Assembly: GCA_013396525.1 (NCBI GenBank)
Contig: VWYX01000781.1
Location: forward strand, 131,479-195,478
Source: Chaetorhynchus papuensis
Lineage: Eukaryota; Chordata; Aves; Passeriformes; Rhipiduridae
Direction of reading: 5' to 3'
DNA length: 64,000 bases
In this document: piece by piece, positions 13,701 through 25,850 of the stretch
Layout: each line of letters opens with the position of its first letter
Position numbering within the stretch: position 1 is the stretch's first letter
Notes under the pieces: generated by a model
Databases searched by the model: none
What the model was told of the DNA's origin: nothing
What the model saw: the letters and a program-made list of their open reading frames with translations, nothing else
Translations under genes and position numbers: made by a program

Positions 13701-16700
13701 TCTTCTTTAAATCCTCATCTGTGAAGCTGCACACAACTTCACCTCAGAAAGCTCCTCTGCTCAAAAGCGTGGCCCTTGCCCGCTGCCACTCACAGCAGCC
13801 ACCCAGCAGAGTGACGGCAGCAGGGATGAAAAGCAGGGGCAAGACAATAGGGATCAGCCCAGCCTGTCAAGCTGCCATGCTCAGCCAGGTTGCTGCTAAC
13901 AGGGCTCTGAAAGGGCTGGCTGGAGCTGTGACTTGAAGGCTGTTCTGTCACCTGATAAAGCAAGTGCACGTCCTTGTAATCTGTGATGCTGGATTTCCCA
14001 TCTTTCATGATTCAGTCAATTTTTTGTTGTAGATAATAGGGGGTGGAGAATAGGAGGGAGGAGCCTGGATAAAAAGCTCTTTCATTCTTCCCTCCTTTGG
14101 ACAGTCTGGTTTGATTTATTTTGTCTTGACTGTAGGAAACGATAAAATAGCCTGCTTTTGGGACTTGTGTAAACATTATCAGAGAAAAAGGTTTTGTTTG
14201 CTCTTCCCTTCACGGTTGAAAGCTACAAGCTATTAAAACCAGCTGTCAATTTTAGCAAAGCTCTTGACTCTACATTCTAGATACAGCTGTACCTAACAGT
14301 TGTCACTGTTCAAAAAGCCAGGCACCAACAACAGCCTGGCCAAAGAAGTGTGTAAGACTAACACTAAGCAGCAAATAAAATACTGCTGATATAACAGTAC
14401 GCACATCACCCTTCTTCTTCCCTCTTCTCTGCTTTGTTCCACCTGGACCTGGGCTCATTTCTGTTCCCTCCCTGGTAGCACTGAGTATCCCTTCCTTCCT
14501 AAAAGATTCCCAGTTCCTCTCCCTGTGGAAAACTCTGAGCCTCACTTTTCATTGTCGCTGTGTGTTCTTTCCCAGCAAGTGGGACACAGACCTGCTTTAT
14601 GCACAGCATGTTTTCTTGACTATGGATGCTGCAACCTCTCCTTCTGCCCCTGTGGGAAAATTACAAGAACAGAGCATTAGATACAGAATTAGAATTATTC
14701 CAGAATAATTCCACTGATAAAATATTTGTGGAGCATCACTTTGATCCCAGAACATTTGCTGTTTAACTAAAGCAGGTTTTCCTGGAGTCAGTTTGTGCAG
14801 ATGCAAACCTTTCCTGTATCCTGGAACAGTTGTTGCTCAAATGCTTTTTCTCAGTAACTGGTCTGTCAGTCACCCCACACTACCATGAAACAGAAAAAAA
14901 ATAAAGAAGAAAATTCGCCACATGAGGGAACTATGGTCAGACCATTCCTAGGGGAAATTGGATTAATGAACAGTCCTTTCTCCAGCTTCTTTTTTCTTTG
15001 CTGCCCTTTGGAGAAAACTTCCAAATCAGAAAGTGGTTTTGGGATGGCTTTCACTGCCTTGCTGCCAGGTTAGTAACTGATTTTACCACCTCATTAGCTA
15101 ATCCATTCCCAAATTAAATATGAACTGGATTCAACAGGCACATATACAGGAAGGGGTAAAGTAGATGAGTGTAATGGAAGTGAAATTGGTTTTAATGTGA
15201 TGTAATGTCAGTAAATGCATTAATTAGTGTCCCAGGGCAATCTGTCTGGTCTCCAACCTAACTGCTCATAGATGATGTAGCTTAGGGAGAAATATACACA
15301 GAAAAAGCTTTTTCATTATTCCCCTGGTATAAATATCAGAATCAAATGACATTGGGATGGAAAAAGGACACCTGAGTAAAGCAAAATGCCTGGGATGATT
15401 GTGTGGGGCTTTTTTACATAGTCCATAAGGTAGATTTGCCCTCACTTGCCTAATGTTTTATCAGCCCAAAATAATGGCTTGCAGCCCTGTTTCTCCCCCA
15501 GCACTGTCTCAATCTTCACGTGATTTTCCAGCAAAGATGGCAAGGGATAGTACCGGGACAGATGCAAAATGGGCTGTAAGTCACCCCACCACTTGATGGC
15601 AAGTACAGCAGGAAGCTCCTGAGGGTGGCCAAGCAGAAGAGCTCGGCCACAAGTACTGCCAGGTTAGGGAGCACCCCGAGGGATAAAAGCAACCATGAGG
15701 TTGTCCCAGCTAAAATTTGCCCTGAGCAGTGACCCTGCAAAGCACTGCACCATGTAGCAGGGACCCTTTGGAAAACCAAAATAAAGGTCTGGTGCCTGCA
15801 GAACAAGCACAGTCTGGCAGCAAAACTTCTTCTCTAGTCCCCCTAGTAAATGGTCTTTTTCTAGCCTTTTCCTTCTGTGGAGGAGGTGATGGCTGTGCTG
15901 GGAGAGCAGGTCAGCCCTTGGGCTTCCTGCTGGATGCCTGGGCAATCACAGCAGACTGACTTGGTGTCTCTGTGTTTGCAGAAGGAGGCCACCTCAAACA
16001 GCAGAGACAGCTGGAAATGTGTTTTCACAGCCACAGCAGTAAGAGGGGATAAATTCAGAGTTCATTCTGTCTTCAAAATTGCATGACAATGTAAAGAATG
16101 GGAGTAATGAAAAAAAAATCAGTAATGATGTATTCAAAATGGAAATAAGTGAAGACCAAACCATTTCATTATATGCTAATGATGTGTCTTTTGATCGAGT
16201 TCACTTGCATCATAGGCCGACTGTATATTTTTAGCCATAACTGAAGAGAAATTCTTCAAGCTATTACCAGTCCCCCGAATTGCCTGGATTTTTTTCATTT
16301 TTCTGGAAAGCTTATGTTCTCTTCAGCAATGTATGGAAACAGAAGTAGAATCTTATTGTCTGCTCATGGGGTCATGGGACAATGGCTGCTTTGCATTCAG
16401 AGTACACACCAGCACCTTATAAACAGGTTCAAATTGCAACCACACTACAGGAAAATAAAAAGAGATAAGCACATTCCCTTGGCAGAAAGACAACCTTCCC
16501 ATTTATGTTTCAGAGTAGGAAAAATAATTATCTGTCCAGGGGTGCTCACCTGTTACTGAGATTTCCCAGCTTCAAATAAAGAATTTTCTAACTGTTGAAA
16601 ACGAGGGCATGAAGGTTCAATTCCTCTGATTGTCAGGCTTCCATGTAGCTCAGTGGAAATTTAGCCAAAAGCAAAAAGACATGGAGGCTCAGATAAAACC

Positions 16701-17122
16701 AAAACCTCTCATTAAATCAGGTGTAAAATGTCTTCCACTAATAGTAATTCAGATTATAAGTGGGTTCCCTCTGACTGCACAGATGCCCTTTTTCTGTTAT
16801 CTCTCTGGAAAGAACCCAGCAGTGCAGTTTGCTGACGAAAAAAAAATATGTCAGAATAAATAACTCATCTATGTCAATCTTCAAATCTGAAAATGTTACA
16901 ATTTCTGCCAGCAAGGCAATTCTAATAGTTTCACAGACTCATTTAGGGACAGAGGCTTAGTTCATGCCATACTGCAAGTGCATGGCTGAAAAACCATCAA
17001 GAAGTCACACAGCAGATCCCTGCAGGAAAATGCTTGCAATTAATTTCCAGTAACGAAAGCACCCATGTAGAACAGCATGTAGGAGCCGTTCAGGAACAAC
17101 AGTCTCATAGAAGAGTGGGACC

Positions 17123-17142
17123 AAAAAAAAAAAAAAAAAAAA
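17123..17142. repeat. A20 homopolymer
   Basis: Twenty consecutive A. I looked for an upstream retroposed gene and for flanking duplications and found neither, so it is treated as a simple repeat. Confidence 0.85.
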
Positions 17143-18844
17143 GCATGAGAATTACTTGCACGTTTTAAAAATATTAGTGAGTATAGGACAAATAGGACAG
17201 CTAAAAAGCACTAATACAGGACTGATACATTACATTTCAGGCTTTACTCAATTCTGTGTCAGGGTTCCAGAGTAGAGGAGGGCAGAATATATGAAAAGAC
17301 AGCAGCAGCCCTCACCTTCATGGTCTGCAGCAGCAGGACACAGTGCCAGGCTCCCTGGTAATGCCTCTGAGTGCTGATCCCTCCGGGCTCTCTGCTCTCT
17401 CTGCTCTCCTTGAGCTCTGTTTCACTGTGCTCACTGACACCAGATTGCTGTGGCAGGGAAACAGGAGGAAATGTTGTTTAGTAAATGTTGCAGTATGAGA
17501 CTCGATGTCTTACGGTTAAACATTGAAAACATCACAAAAAACACGAGGGCAAAAAACCAGGTAGGTGGTGGAGTCCAGCAAGCCCTGTGTGCTGCCTCTA
17601 CGTGGCCAGAAGGTTTTGTGGTCTCATCCCTTTCTCCTTTTTTCTTGGTTACTCTCCCACAACACCTTTGGTTTATCTGCTATTTTTTGGCTTGTTTTGC
17701 TTGGTGGGGCTGGTACTGTGAGGCAGTTTTAGAGGTTACGTATCATCTCAGCCTTACAAGTTGTCAATACAGAGAGTGACGACTGACATCAGGGGAAAGA
17801 ATAAATTCAGGCCAAGGAAGGCAATCTCTTAACTCCTAATTAATGTGTACTGCCAACTTAACAGCTACACCTTAGAGATCTCTTGAATTACAGTCAGCAA
17901 CTTTGCACTTACCAATTCAGAAAGTTTTGGGGTATTTTTTCCATTTAATTTGTCCAATCACTATTTGAACCTGTTTAGATTTTTAACTGTGATAACAACC
18001 TGAATAGAAACAGTTCCATAACTTAAGCACACACTGAGTTTTTAATAGAGAACCCACGAAATGCACATATAAGCCATGTAAAAATATATTTAGATATAGG
18101 CTATATATTGAAATCAATATATGTATATTTAAAAAGTATGACCAGCATAGACATTGTGTAAAACAGTCATCTCTGATACATTCTCCACCTGGGCCAGATA
18201 GAAAAGGAACTCTGCAGGGCCTCATTAACACAAAAAGTGGATAAAGAAACAAAGCATGCTGAAAACACCAAATGTGTTTGTCTTTGCCATCCCACCTCAT
18301 TTCTTTACAGCCCACTCTCAGCAAGAAATGGAAATAAAAGCCATTCCAAATACTGCTTGTAAACATGATGCCTCTTGGAGAGCATCCTGCTCCTGGGATG
18401 CTGCAGTTGGGTAAAGATTATCCAGGATTAGGTCAAACCCAGGCATATCCCAGAGGCCCAAGAGGGAAGATATCTATCTGAAGCAGGGCTCAGGGCTTTT
18501 CCAGACCAGCTTTTTTGAAAAGCAGCTAGTGACAGCTGTTCATTCACTATGTTTCCTTTCAGTTACAAAGAAAAAAAGAAATCAAGATTTCCTTCTAAAT
18601 ATTTCCAACATTCAAGCAATTAAAAAAGGAGTATGGAAGGTTCTAATTAAAAGAACTCACAATAGAAAGCCAACGAGTGGAGAAAAGCCTTTAGTTCCAT
18701 CCCATGACTGTTAAGTACGTGTTTTGGAGCCAGCTCTTCTGATGAGGTGAAGATTAGAAAGCAAGTAGCTTGAAGAGGCAATAATGAGCTTTGACAGAGA
18801 GCACAGAGCCCGAGCAGGGGTCTCACCAGAGAGGTGAGCTGAAG

Positions 18845-19268
18845 TCACAGAATCACAGAATCTCCAGGTTGGAAGAGACCTTCAAGGCCATCGAGTCCAA
18901 CCCATGCCCCAACACCTCAACTAAACTAAACCATGGCACTGAGCACTACATCCAATCTCCTTTTAAACACATCCAGGGATGGTGACACCACCACCTCCCC
19001 AGGCAGACCATTCCAATATTTTATGACTCTTACTGTAAAAAACTTTTTCCTAATATCCAATCTATATTTCCCCGGTACAGCTTAAGTCTGTGTCCTCTTG
19101 TTCTGTCAGTTGTTGCCTGGAGAAAGAGACCAATCCCCACCTGACTGCACCCACCTTTCAGGAAGTTGCAGAGAGTGATAAGGTCACCTCTGAGTCTCCT
19201 TTTCTCCAGGCTAAACAACCCCAGCTCCCTCAGACGTTCCTCACAGGGCTTGTGTCCCTAACCTCTCA
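18845..19268 (-). mobile_element. CR1 LINE fragment, 3' end
   Basis: This copy is of the same subfamily and orientation as that at 4241-4712 and nearly collinear with it from the 3' end repeats (cacagaatcacagaatc) to cacagggcttgtg. The minus-strand frame contains the same LEKRRLRGDLITL segment. It stops about 40-50 bp earlier at the 5' side than the other copy. Confidence 0.92.
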
Positions 19269-20560
19269 GCAAGATATGAGCGTGGCATGTTCACATCTTG
19301 CTGGGTGTTTACAGCGATGAATGATGCTAAGCAAGAGAGTTTATTTCAGCTTCTCATTCCAAGCCAAAAGGTACCTGCAATCCTTTCTCCTGCCCTTGGA
19401 AATCTCTTGGTGCAGAGCTGTTAACTGTTTTGAGCAGCAGTCTGCCTGATCTTGTGAGTGCTGTATTGCAAGCCCACCTTGCAGACTATGAAAACACACT
19501 TCTCAGACAAAGATGCTTTCCCTGGCAGGAGGCCAGGGTGTGCATTGCAAGCACATGTAGGAAAAAAACTTATCCTGTCACCTCTCCAACTTGCCAGGTT
19601 AAACCTCCTCCAAACTATGAACAAAGCTTAAAAGTTTAGCTTTCTTGTGGCTCATTTTCTTTGTGCTCTTTGCTGTGAACCTGTCACAGTGTTTATTCAT
19701 AATTTCTCATTTTGTCCTTTCCTTACACAGTCAGTTCAAGCTGACTTTCTGGTGTAGATAGCAGTTATCCCTTTTGTCACTGGGGTGGAATGACTGAAAA
19801 TGACCAATCANNNNNNNNNNNNNNNNNNNNNNNNNNNNNNNNNNNNNNNNNNNNNNNNNNNNNNNNNNNNNNNNNNNNNNNNNNNNNNNNNNNNNNNNNN
19901 NNNNNNNNNNNNNNNNNNNNNNNNNNNNNNNNNNNNNNNNNNNNNNNNNNNNNNNNNNNNNNNNNNNNNNNNNNNNNNNNNNNNNNNNNNNATTCAGATT
20001 CTTATACGCACAATTGTTTCTCTTCCCATGGATATGTATAAAATGTCTCTGCATGTCTAAAGGCAGCTTTATCCTCTGCTGTACCCATTTCTGCTGGGAA
20101 TATTTGTGTGCTCTTTTTCCTATTTTTTTTCTTATCTTCAATATCCCTGAAAATCTGGACTGCCTGGTCCTGTCAAGAGATCCATGGGATCTGTTGATTC
20201 CACAGGTCAGAGACCAGGTCAGTTTTGCCCCACGGAGAAGAGCCCAATACACAGGCAACAGTGTTTTCAGAGACACAGCAAGGGTTTGGGCTACCTGGAC
20301 ATAGTCCTGCGTACTTCAGCACACCTGGGGGATGGGTCCCCTAGTTCAGCACACGTTTTAGCTCCAGTGGCTGCAGGTTTGATCCCTAGAGGTAGCAATT
20401 CTCATGGCCTGACCTACAGTATCTGCTACAAAACAGAATATAAGATTGCTTTTTTATTTGCCTAGGTGGCTAAAACCATGCTCAAAAACTTAAAAGCAAG
20501 TTCAACCTTTTTTTTCAAAGATGACCTGGCTGTAAGGCAAACCAACACCATCTCAGGAAT
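19269..20560. other. Non-coding stretch around the assembly gap
   Basis: Apart from the gap at 19811-19991, I see no gene or repeat here. Confidence 0.5.
19811..19991. other. Assembly gap (181 N)
   Basis: A run of N of unknown content. Open frames that cross it have no meaning. It may mark a hard-to-sequence stretch or a scaffold join of arbitrary size. Confidence 1.
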
Positions 20561-20885
20561 GACAGAATCAGAGAATGGTGTGAGTTGGAAGGGACCTCAG
20601 AAATTACCAAAGATCATCTAGTCCCACCCCACCTGCCACGGGCAGGGACACCTTCCACTAGACCAGGTTTCTCAGAGCCCCATCCAACCTGTCCTTACAC
20701 ACTTCCAGGCATGGCCATCCACAGCCTCTCCAGGCAAACAGTTTCAGTGCCTCAGCATCCTCTGAGTAAAAAATTTCTTCCTAACATCTAATCTAAATCT
20801 CTTTTAGCTCAAAATCATTCCCACTTGACCTATCACTACCTGCCTGTGTAAAAAGTCGCCCTCTCTCTTTTTTATAAACCTACTT
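20561..20885 (-). mobile_element. CR1 LINE fragment, 3' end
   Basis: The left edge gacagaatcagagaatgg and gttggaagggacctc mark the CR1 3' end in reverse orientation. The block continues through tttcttcctaacatctaatc and cacttgacctatc. It is diverged and has no intact ORF. Confidence 0.85.
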
Positions 20886-20964
20886 TAAGTATTAAAAGCA
20901 TGAGGCAAATTCAGCACTCCAACCCTTCTGCTCTAACCCATGGATGTGGCATTCCCAGATTAAA

Positions 20965-21014
20965 CGCTTGGACTTGATGATATAAAAGGTCTTTTCTAAC
21001 CTCAATGATTCTCT
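20965..21014 (+). mobile_element. CR1 3'-end remnant, plus orientation
   Basis: The short stretch ttggacttgatgatataaaaggtcttttctaac... ending caatgattctctgg matches the terminal part of a CR1 in forward orientation. It lies about 80 bp from an oppositely oriented CR1. Confidence 0.65.
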
Positions 21015-21433
21015 GGCTTGCTGTGCTTAATTCTGTTTTTCTGAAGCTCTCTGACACTGGCTGACCCTCTGGATCAATAGCATGGCCAGCCAGCTGCGGC
21101 CCCAGGCCTGCTCTCTTTGGCGTTCACACCTTCCAGCTGGCACTGGCACAGAGAGCTAAATATGTGGTTTTGTCCTGGCAGAGGCTCCCACACGCCAGGC
21201 ATTTGGCTGAGAGCTCCTGCCAGTGCAGCTGCTGATACGGGAGCAGGGGGAAGAGCATCGGGCTGGCGACAGCTCACCCACGTCAGAGAGCAAGTGGGGA
21301 ACTGGGGTGTGCAGAAGAGGGACCTGTGGGTGCTGTGAAAATTTTGTTCAAGTTTATGTAGCCTCTCTCAACTGAAGTATTTAAAAGGGATTTTTTTTGT
21401 CCAGATGAGCTTTTCAAGGAGAAAAGTAGTTAA
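21015..21433. other. Non-coding stretch, nothing recognised
   Basis: A moderately G/C-rich spacer between a CR1 remnant and solo LTR copy A. No feature is recognised. Confidence 0.5.
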
Positions 21434-21439
21434 GGTACC

Positions 21440-21810
21440 TGTAGATGCTGAAAGAGATTTAGCAGTGAAAATTCTTCAGCTCTCTAGTATTTTGTGAGAA
21501 CTCTCTCTTTCCCATGCATGTTAACTAAAACAAAGTTACCAGTTTTTATCAATATTCACACCTGCACTTGTTTTTCCCAGATTGTTATGGCTTCAAATAG
21601 AAAAACACTTGCAAACAGACGTTTTAGAGTTGGGCTAATCCCCTCAAGGGGTGGATGGCCAGAGAATCAATTACTTTATGCCATCTAGCTCACTTTGTGA
21701 ACTAACATATAAAAACCTCGGGAAAAAAGCCATTAAACTGGCCTTGCCACCTTTTCTACTGACCTGGACTTCGCATGGTTTTTCTACGCGTCCGCGTTAC
21801 AGCAGCAACA
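21440..21810 (+). mobile_element. Solo LTR, plus orientation, copy A
   Basis: This 371-bp unit reads TGTAGATGCTG...GCAGCAACA and is flanked by GGTACC at 21434-21439 and 21811-21816, a perfect 6-bp duplication. It has a TATAAAAA box (21708-21715) and ATTAAA (21732-21737), consistent with plus orientation. The same sequence occurs as the reverse complement at 25478-25844, at roughly nine of ten positions identical by eye. No retroviral internal genes are attached. The TG...CA ends and 6-bp duplication suggest an ERVK-type or alpharetrovirus-like LTR; the family is not named. Confidence 0.9.
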
Positions 21811-21889
21811 GGTACCAGTTTGAGGTCTCTCAGGAGATGCTGATCACTTTGTGGGATGAAGCCCTAAATCTTTCAGCAGGAAAAGTGAG

Positions 21890-22220
21890 ATGAGGAGTGG
21901 TCCTGCTGCGCTATTCCCAAACCATCCCCATTCTCCCTCCACGGCCCCTTCCTGTGCTCGGTTGTTCCCAGGAATTACTGGCCTGCTGTTGAGAAACGCG
22001 GCTTCGCCCTGGTTCCCAGCGCGGCCATGAAAGAAGCAGGGGCACCCGCGTCCCTCCCGTATTCACCCGGGGACAGGAGCTTCCCCTCGCACCTGCTGTG
22101 TGCCACAAAGGGCCCAGGGCTCCACAGGGGGCACGGGCTCAGCCTCCCTCCCTCCCTCAGCTGAGGCAAAGGGAACAAAAGCGGGGACTTTGCCTCCCCT
22201 CTCCTCCATACCGATGTCAG
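21890..22220. other. Local CpG cluster
   Basis: A G/C-rich patch in an otherwise A/T-rich window, with about 15 CpG in some 330 bases (for example acgcggcttcgccc, agcgcggcc, acccgcgtccc). It starts about 80 bases after solo LTR copy A. No TATA or gene is attached. It could be a small CpG-island-like regulatory site or the remains of a G/C-rich repeat. Confidence 0.45.
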
Positions 22221-23565
22221 GGCCAAGGAGGAGGCAGTGAGCTCTCCACTGTCACCTCTCTCCCACCCTCTGGTCCCTCTCAGCTGTGCTGTGTGGGCAG
22301 TCCTTCCATCCTGTCCTTCCATCTGGCAGGGCAGTTTTGCATCGGGACTTCAGATCCAATCTCTCACTGCCACAATGCATGGCTGGAATCCACTTGCTTT
22401 TGCATATTTGGGTCCCTGCATTCAGACACCTTATTTTATTAATTCCTGAACACTTTTGAAGTGCTGGCCTGCAGTTTAGCAGCTTGCAACCTTATTGGAA
22501 CGGCACACTACCAAGCAAAACCCCAGTCAGCCTCATACACTTCATTTCCCTAAACTCCCTCAATATCCAGCAAGGAAAGAGGCCCTCTCTGACATCTTTC
22601 AGATTTGCTAAATTAGCCCTCTAGTCTGAATCACCTTCTGAATGGACTTGTCATGCTCCATTGACTACAGAGGGAGCTTAAGGACAGCCTCTGAGATTAA
22701 CCTCCGACCCCACACACAGGGGTGGTGGATGCTTAGCACTGACAAACTGCATGGGAGCCTCTGAATCAAAGGTGTTAACTGAGGGAGTATTGCTAAACTG
22801 CAGCATAAATCACAATAATGGCCGTTACATGGCTGTTGTAATTGCTGCTAATAACAACAGCAAGTAAAGCATATTTCTGAATTTAAGATTAGACTGCTTT
22901 TCATCTCCCTTGATGAAGTCTCTAGAGACCTGCAGCATAAATGCTGCAAAGTAGGAAGGTGGCTGCCTTTTCCATTGCCTTTTTCCTACTCTGTTGTACC
23001 AGTTTATTGTGACCCTTATGTGAAAGGTTGCAGGGCACCCTGCACTGAAAGAAAATCGACTGGTCTTTTTTCTTTGCATGTGAGCAGATAGAGCAGCAGC
23101 TTATTTAGGGAGCTTTCCTGATAAGACAGCAAGTAGCAGCTGTGATAACCCAGGCTCAAATTCAGCTACTTACAAAACAGTCTTTATCTGAGGGAGTGTA
23201 TGTTTTGTTTCTGAGACACTCAGCTATACAGGGGGTGTGATGGACCCCTGGCAGCAGTGGAGGACAGTAGCAAAGAGAACAAACGTGGCACTTCACTCCC
23301 AGCTAAGGATAAATCGAGACCTAGTCTTGCCACCCCTTTTGGCACTGGGAAGCGTCCGGTTGAGTCAGGAGGACTACGTGCACAGCACTCATATAAAGTG
23401 TTACAGGACTGAGATATTACATACTTCAGGATTTTTGTGCTTTATATCATGAGTCACAAAACATTTTTCTGTGCTGAAAATGGGCCAGTTCACATTTGGA
23501 ATATATCCAAAATCAGGCCCTGAATTCAACATGGATCTCTTTTTAGTATATCTCGTCAGATATAA

Positions 23566-23573
23566 TAAATATA

Positions 23574-23604
<31 letters not shown>

Positions 23605-23640
23605 TATATATGACCTATATATTTTTATATGTCAGATATA
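23566..23640. repeat. TA/TG microsatellite
   Basis: An alternating purine-pyrimidine tract: a TG run (about 23573-23584) is followed by TA runs up to about 23612, with a degenerate TA-rich end to about 23640. It is likely to be length-variable. Confidence 0.9.
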
Positions 23641-23979
23641 CTTGCCTTGCCTTGCAGCCAGTTCCAGCAACCACCCAGGCAAACCTATATTTGGGACAGG
23701 ATTCTTCAGTGCCCTAGTCTGTGTCCTTTCTTTTGCCTTTTTCTAATACGTGTCCCCATTTTTCTGTTGTGTTGATCTTTACATCAGGGATTCTATTCCC
23801 CCTTCTCAAAACCACTTCTCCCCAGAATTTCTTCCCGTATCTTCTAGCCCCACAGAAGTTTAAGACTGTTTTCAAGAATGACTCCATGTAATTGCAGACA
23901 TCACGGATACATCTCTTCCCAGGACATCACTTAAATCCTGAATTCTGGGTCAGGGGTGTGAGGTCTAAGCCCAGACAGA

Positions 23980-24037
23980 AAGTGGAAGAAAGGAAGAAAG
24001 CAAGCAAGCAAGGAAGAAATGAAAAGAAAGGAAGGGA
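23980..24037. repeat. Purine-rich GGAA/AAGC simple repeat
   Basis: A G/A-rich low-complexity stretch with GGAAGAAA units and three consecutive GCAA units (agcaagcaagcaagg). No coding potential is seen. Confidence 0.75.
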
Positions 24038-25477
24038 CAAACGACAATATGGATAATATTGCCTTGGGCTACATCTCTTTGGCTACTTCCTCCACCATAA
24101 ATGCTTTGAGAAGAAACTGTAAGTTGGTTCAGCCTTCCAGATGGAGATTCCTATTGCATCGAGAACATCCCCAGGCAGCCTCTTCATCAGACTGAGCCCC
24201 ACTGTGCACCCTGGAGCAGCACCCACTGCACTTGACCAAGGCTGAATATCTACATCCCATGAGAATCTCTAGTGAATTGTAAGAAATAATAAAAATTTAA
24301 AAATAAATGTAATAAAAAAGCTTAAGTTTTTCAGCCAGAAAACCTCCACATAATTATAAACATACAGAGCTCTTTTATCAGGAACAGTAGGGTTTTTAAA
24401 ATTGTATACTGGGGGGAAAAACCTGTATCTCAAAATGCAATACTATGCAAGCTAATTATCTTTATGGGAAGATCTTTGCTTTTCTCCCACTGCCAATATA
24501 AAACACTTTCCTCTTACTCTGCCTCCAGAACTTCCAGTAACAAATACAGAAAACTCCTAAATACTTGCTAATTAATTAAAAACATTTTTTTAAAGACAAG
24601 GTTTGGCGGTTTTTTTTTCTGTTTTGGTCTTGCAAGGCTTTATCTACTGAACAGAACAAAAAAAAGTTACTGACCTTTTCCAGATCCAAGATTTCATCTT
24701 TTGCTCCCGTGGTAGAAATGGTATAAAGCATCAAATGAAAAGTGTAATTAGAAAGCAGAGACTGAATAAACACTAACAAAAAGCATTCTCTTCCAATGGA
24801 GACAATAATTTCAATGGTGATTGTGCAGCAACAAAGCCTTCTGTAACTCAGGGTACCCAGTAAGGATGGAGATATTTTTCTGTAAAAGGTACTTTCTGTG
24901 TGTATGCATATTTATATTTAATGTCAAATCCCATTTGACCACAAATGTAATAATCTTTCTTCAGAAATGTTCCCAGCAAAGATTTTACAAGAGACATTTA
25001 CTACAAGATTACAGGGGCTGTTTTACTTCCATTTGGGTTACACTGGAGACAATTATTACCAGCTAAGAAAAACAGAGAGGATCGCATGTAGGCGATTTCC
25101 TGTATCATCATAAAAGAAAATAATGGACAAAAACCTGGATTACTACTTCGTGAGAAGGTTTAATCCTGAACACGAAGAGTTCATTTTGCAAATTCTCTGT
25201 TCTCAGTGAAAAACAGATGTTGCTGCATCATCCACAAGGCAAGGGAGGACATGAGTGTCTCTGTGTCTGTGCAAGGGTGACTATCATGCATGTGAACGTT
25301 AATTACAAGTCTGTGCAAGGCCAGAGGGATGATGAAGTGCAAACAGGCTTTTAACTTGAGCTGTAGCAGTGCACCAGATGAGCTCTGGGGTCTCAAAGCT
25401 CTCAAAGTTGCTCTGTGCTGCTAGTAGATACTTGCCTGGAGACATCTCACCCCATTCACCTCTGGCGGTCCTCCTTC

Positions 25478-25844
25478 TGTCGCTGTTGTAACGCGGACGC
25501 GTAGAAAAACCACACGAGGCCAGGTCAGTAGAAAAGCGGCAAAGCCAAGAGTTTAACGGCTTTTTCTGAGGTTTTTATATGTTAGTTCACAAAGTGAGCT
25601 AGATGGCATAAAGTAATTGGTTCTCTGGCCATCCACCCCTCGAGGGCGTTGGCCCACCTTCTAGCACATACATTCGCAAGTGTTTTTCTAATTGAAGTCA
25701 TAACAATCTGGGAAAAACAAGTGCAGGTGCGAATATTGATAAAAACTGGTAACTTGTTTTACTTAGCATGCATGGGAAAGAGAGAGCTCTCACAAAACTA
25801 GAGAGCTGAAGAATTTCACTGCTAAAGCTCTGTCAGCATCAACA
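25478..25844 (-). mobile_element. Solo LTR, minus orientation, copy B
   Basis: This 367-bp unit is the inverted relative of the LTR at 21440-21810. In its own direction it reads TGTTGATGCTGACAG...ACAGCGACA. It is flanked by TCCTTC on the plus strand at 25472-25477 and 25845-25850, a 6-bp duplication different from that of copy A, so the two are independent insertions. The TATAAAAA box is kept (minus strand), but the ATTAAA of copy A reads GTTAAA here. The central segment (minus-strand equivalent of 21625-21650 in copy A) is the most diverged part. Confidence 0.9.
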
Positions 25845-25850
25845 TCCTTC

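Larger units (their letters stand above)
8346..18844. other. Long non-coding stretch with only simple repeats
   Basis: About 10.5 kb without a recognisable gene. It contains homopolymers (10693-10708, 12491-12504, 17123-17142) and open frames up to 138 codons (11105-11521, no ATG at its start) that show no family signature. It may hold undetected regulatory elements or old repeats. Confidence 0.55.
22221..25471. other. Non-coding stretch between the inverted LTR copies
   Basis: Holds the TA/TG microsatellite and the purine-rich repeat. No retroviral gene remains are recognised between the two LTRs, so they are not the ends of one provirus, which their opposite orientation also rules out. Confidence 0.6.

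Noticed and set aside
16980..17142. Retroposed gene ending in the A20 run
   Set aside because: No upstream coding similarity, no AATAAA at the expected distance and no flanking duplication were seen.
21440..25844. A provirus with two LTRs and an internal region
   Set aside because: The LTRs are inverted relative to each other and have different target duplications, and no gag/pol/env-like frames lie between them.
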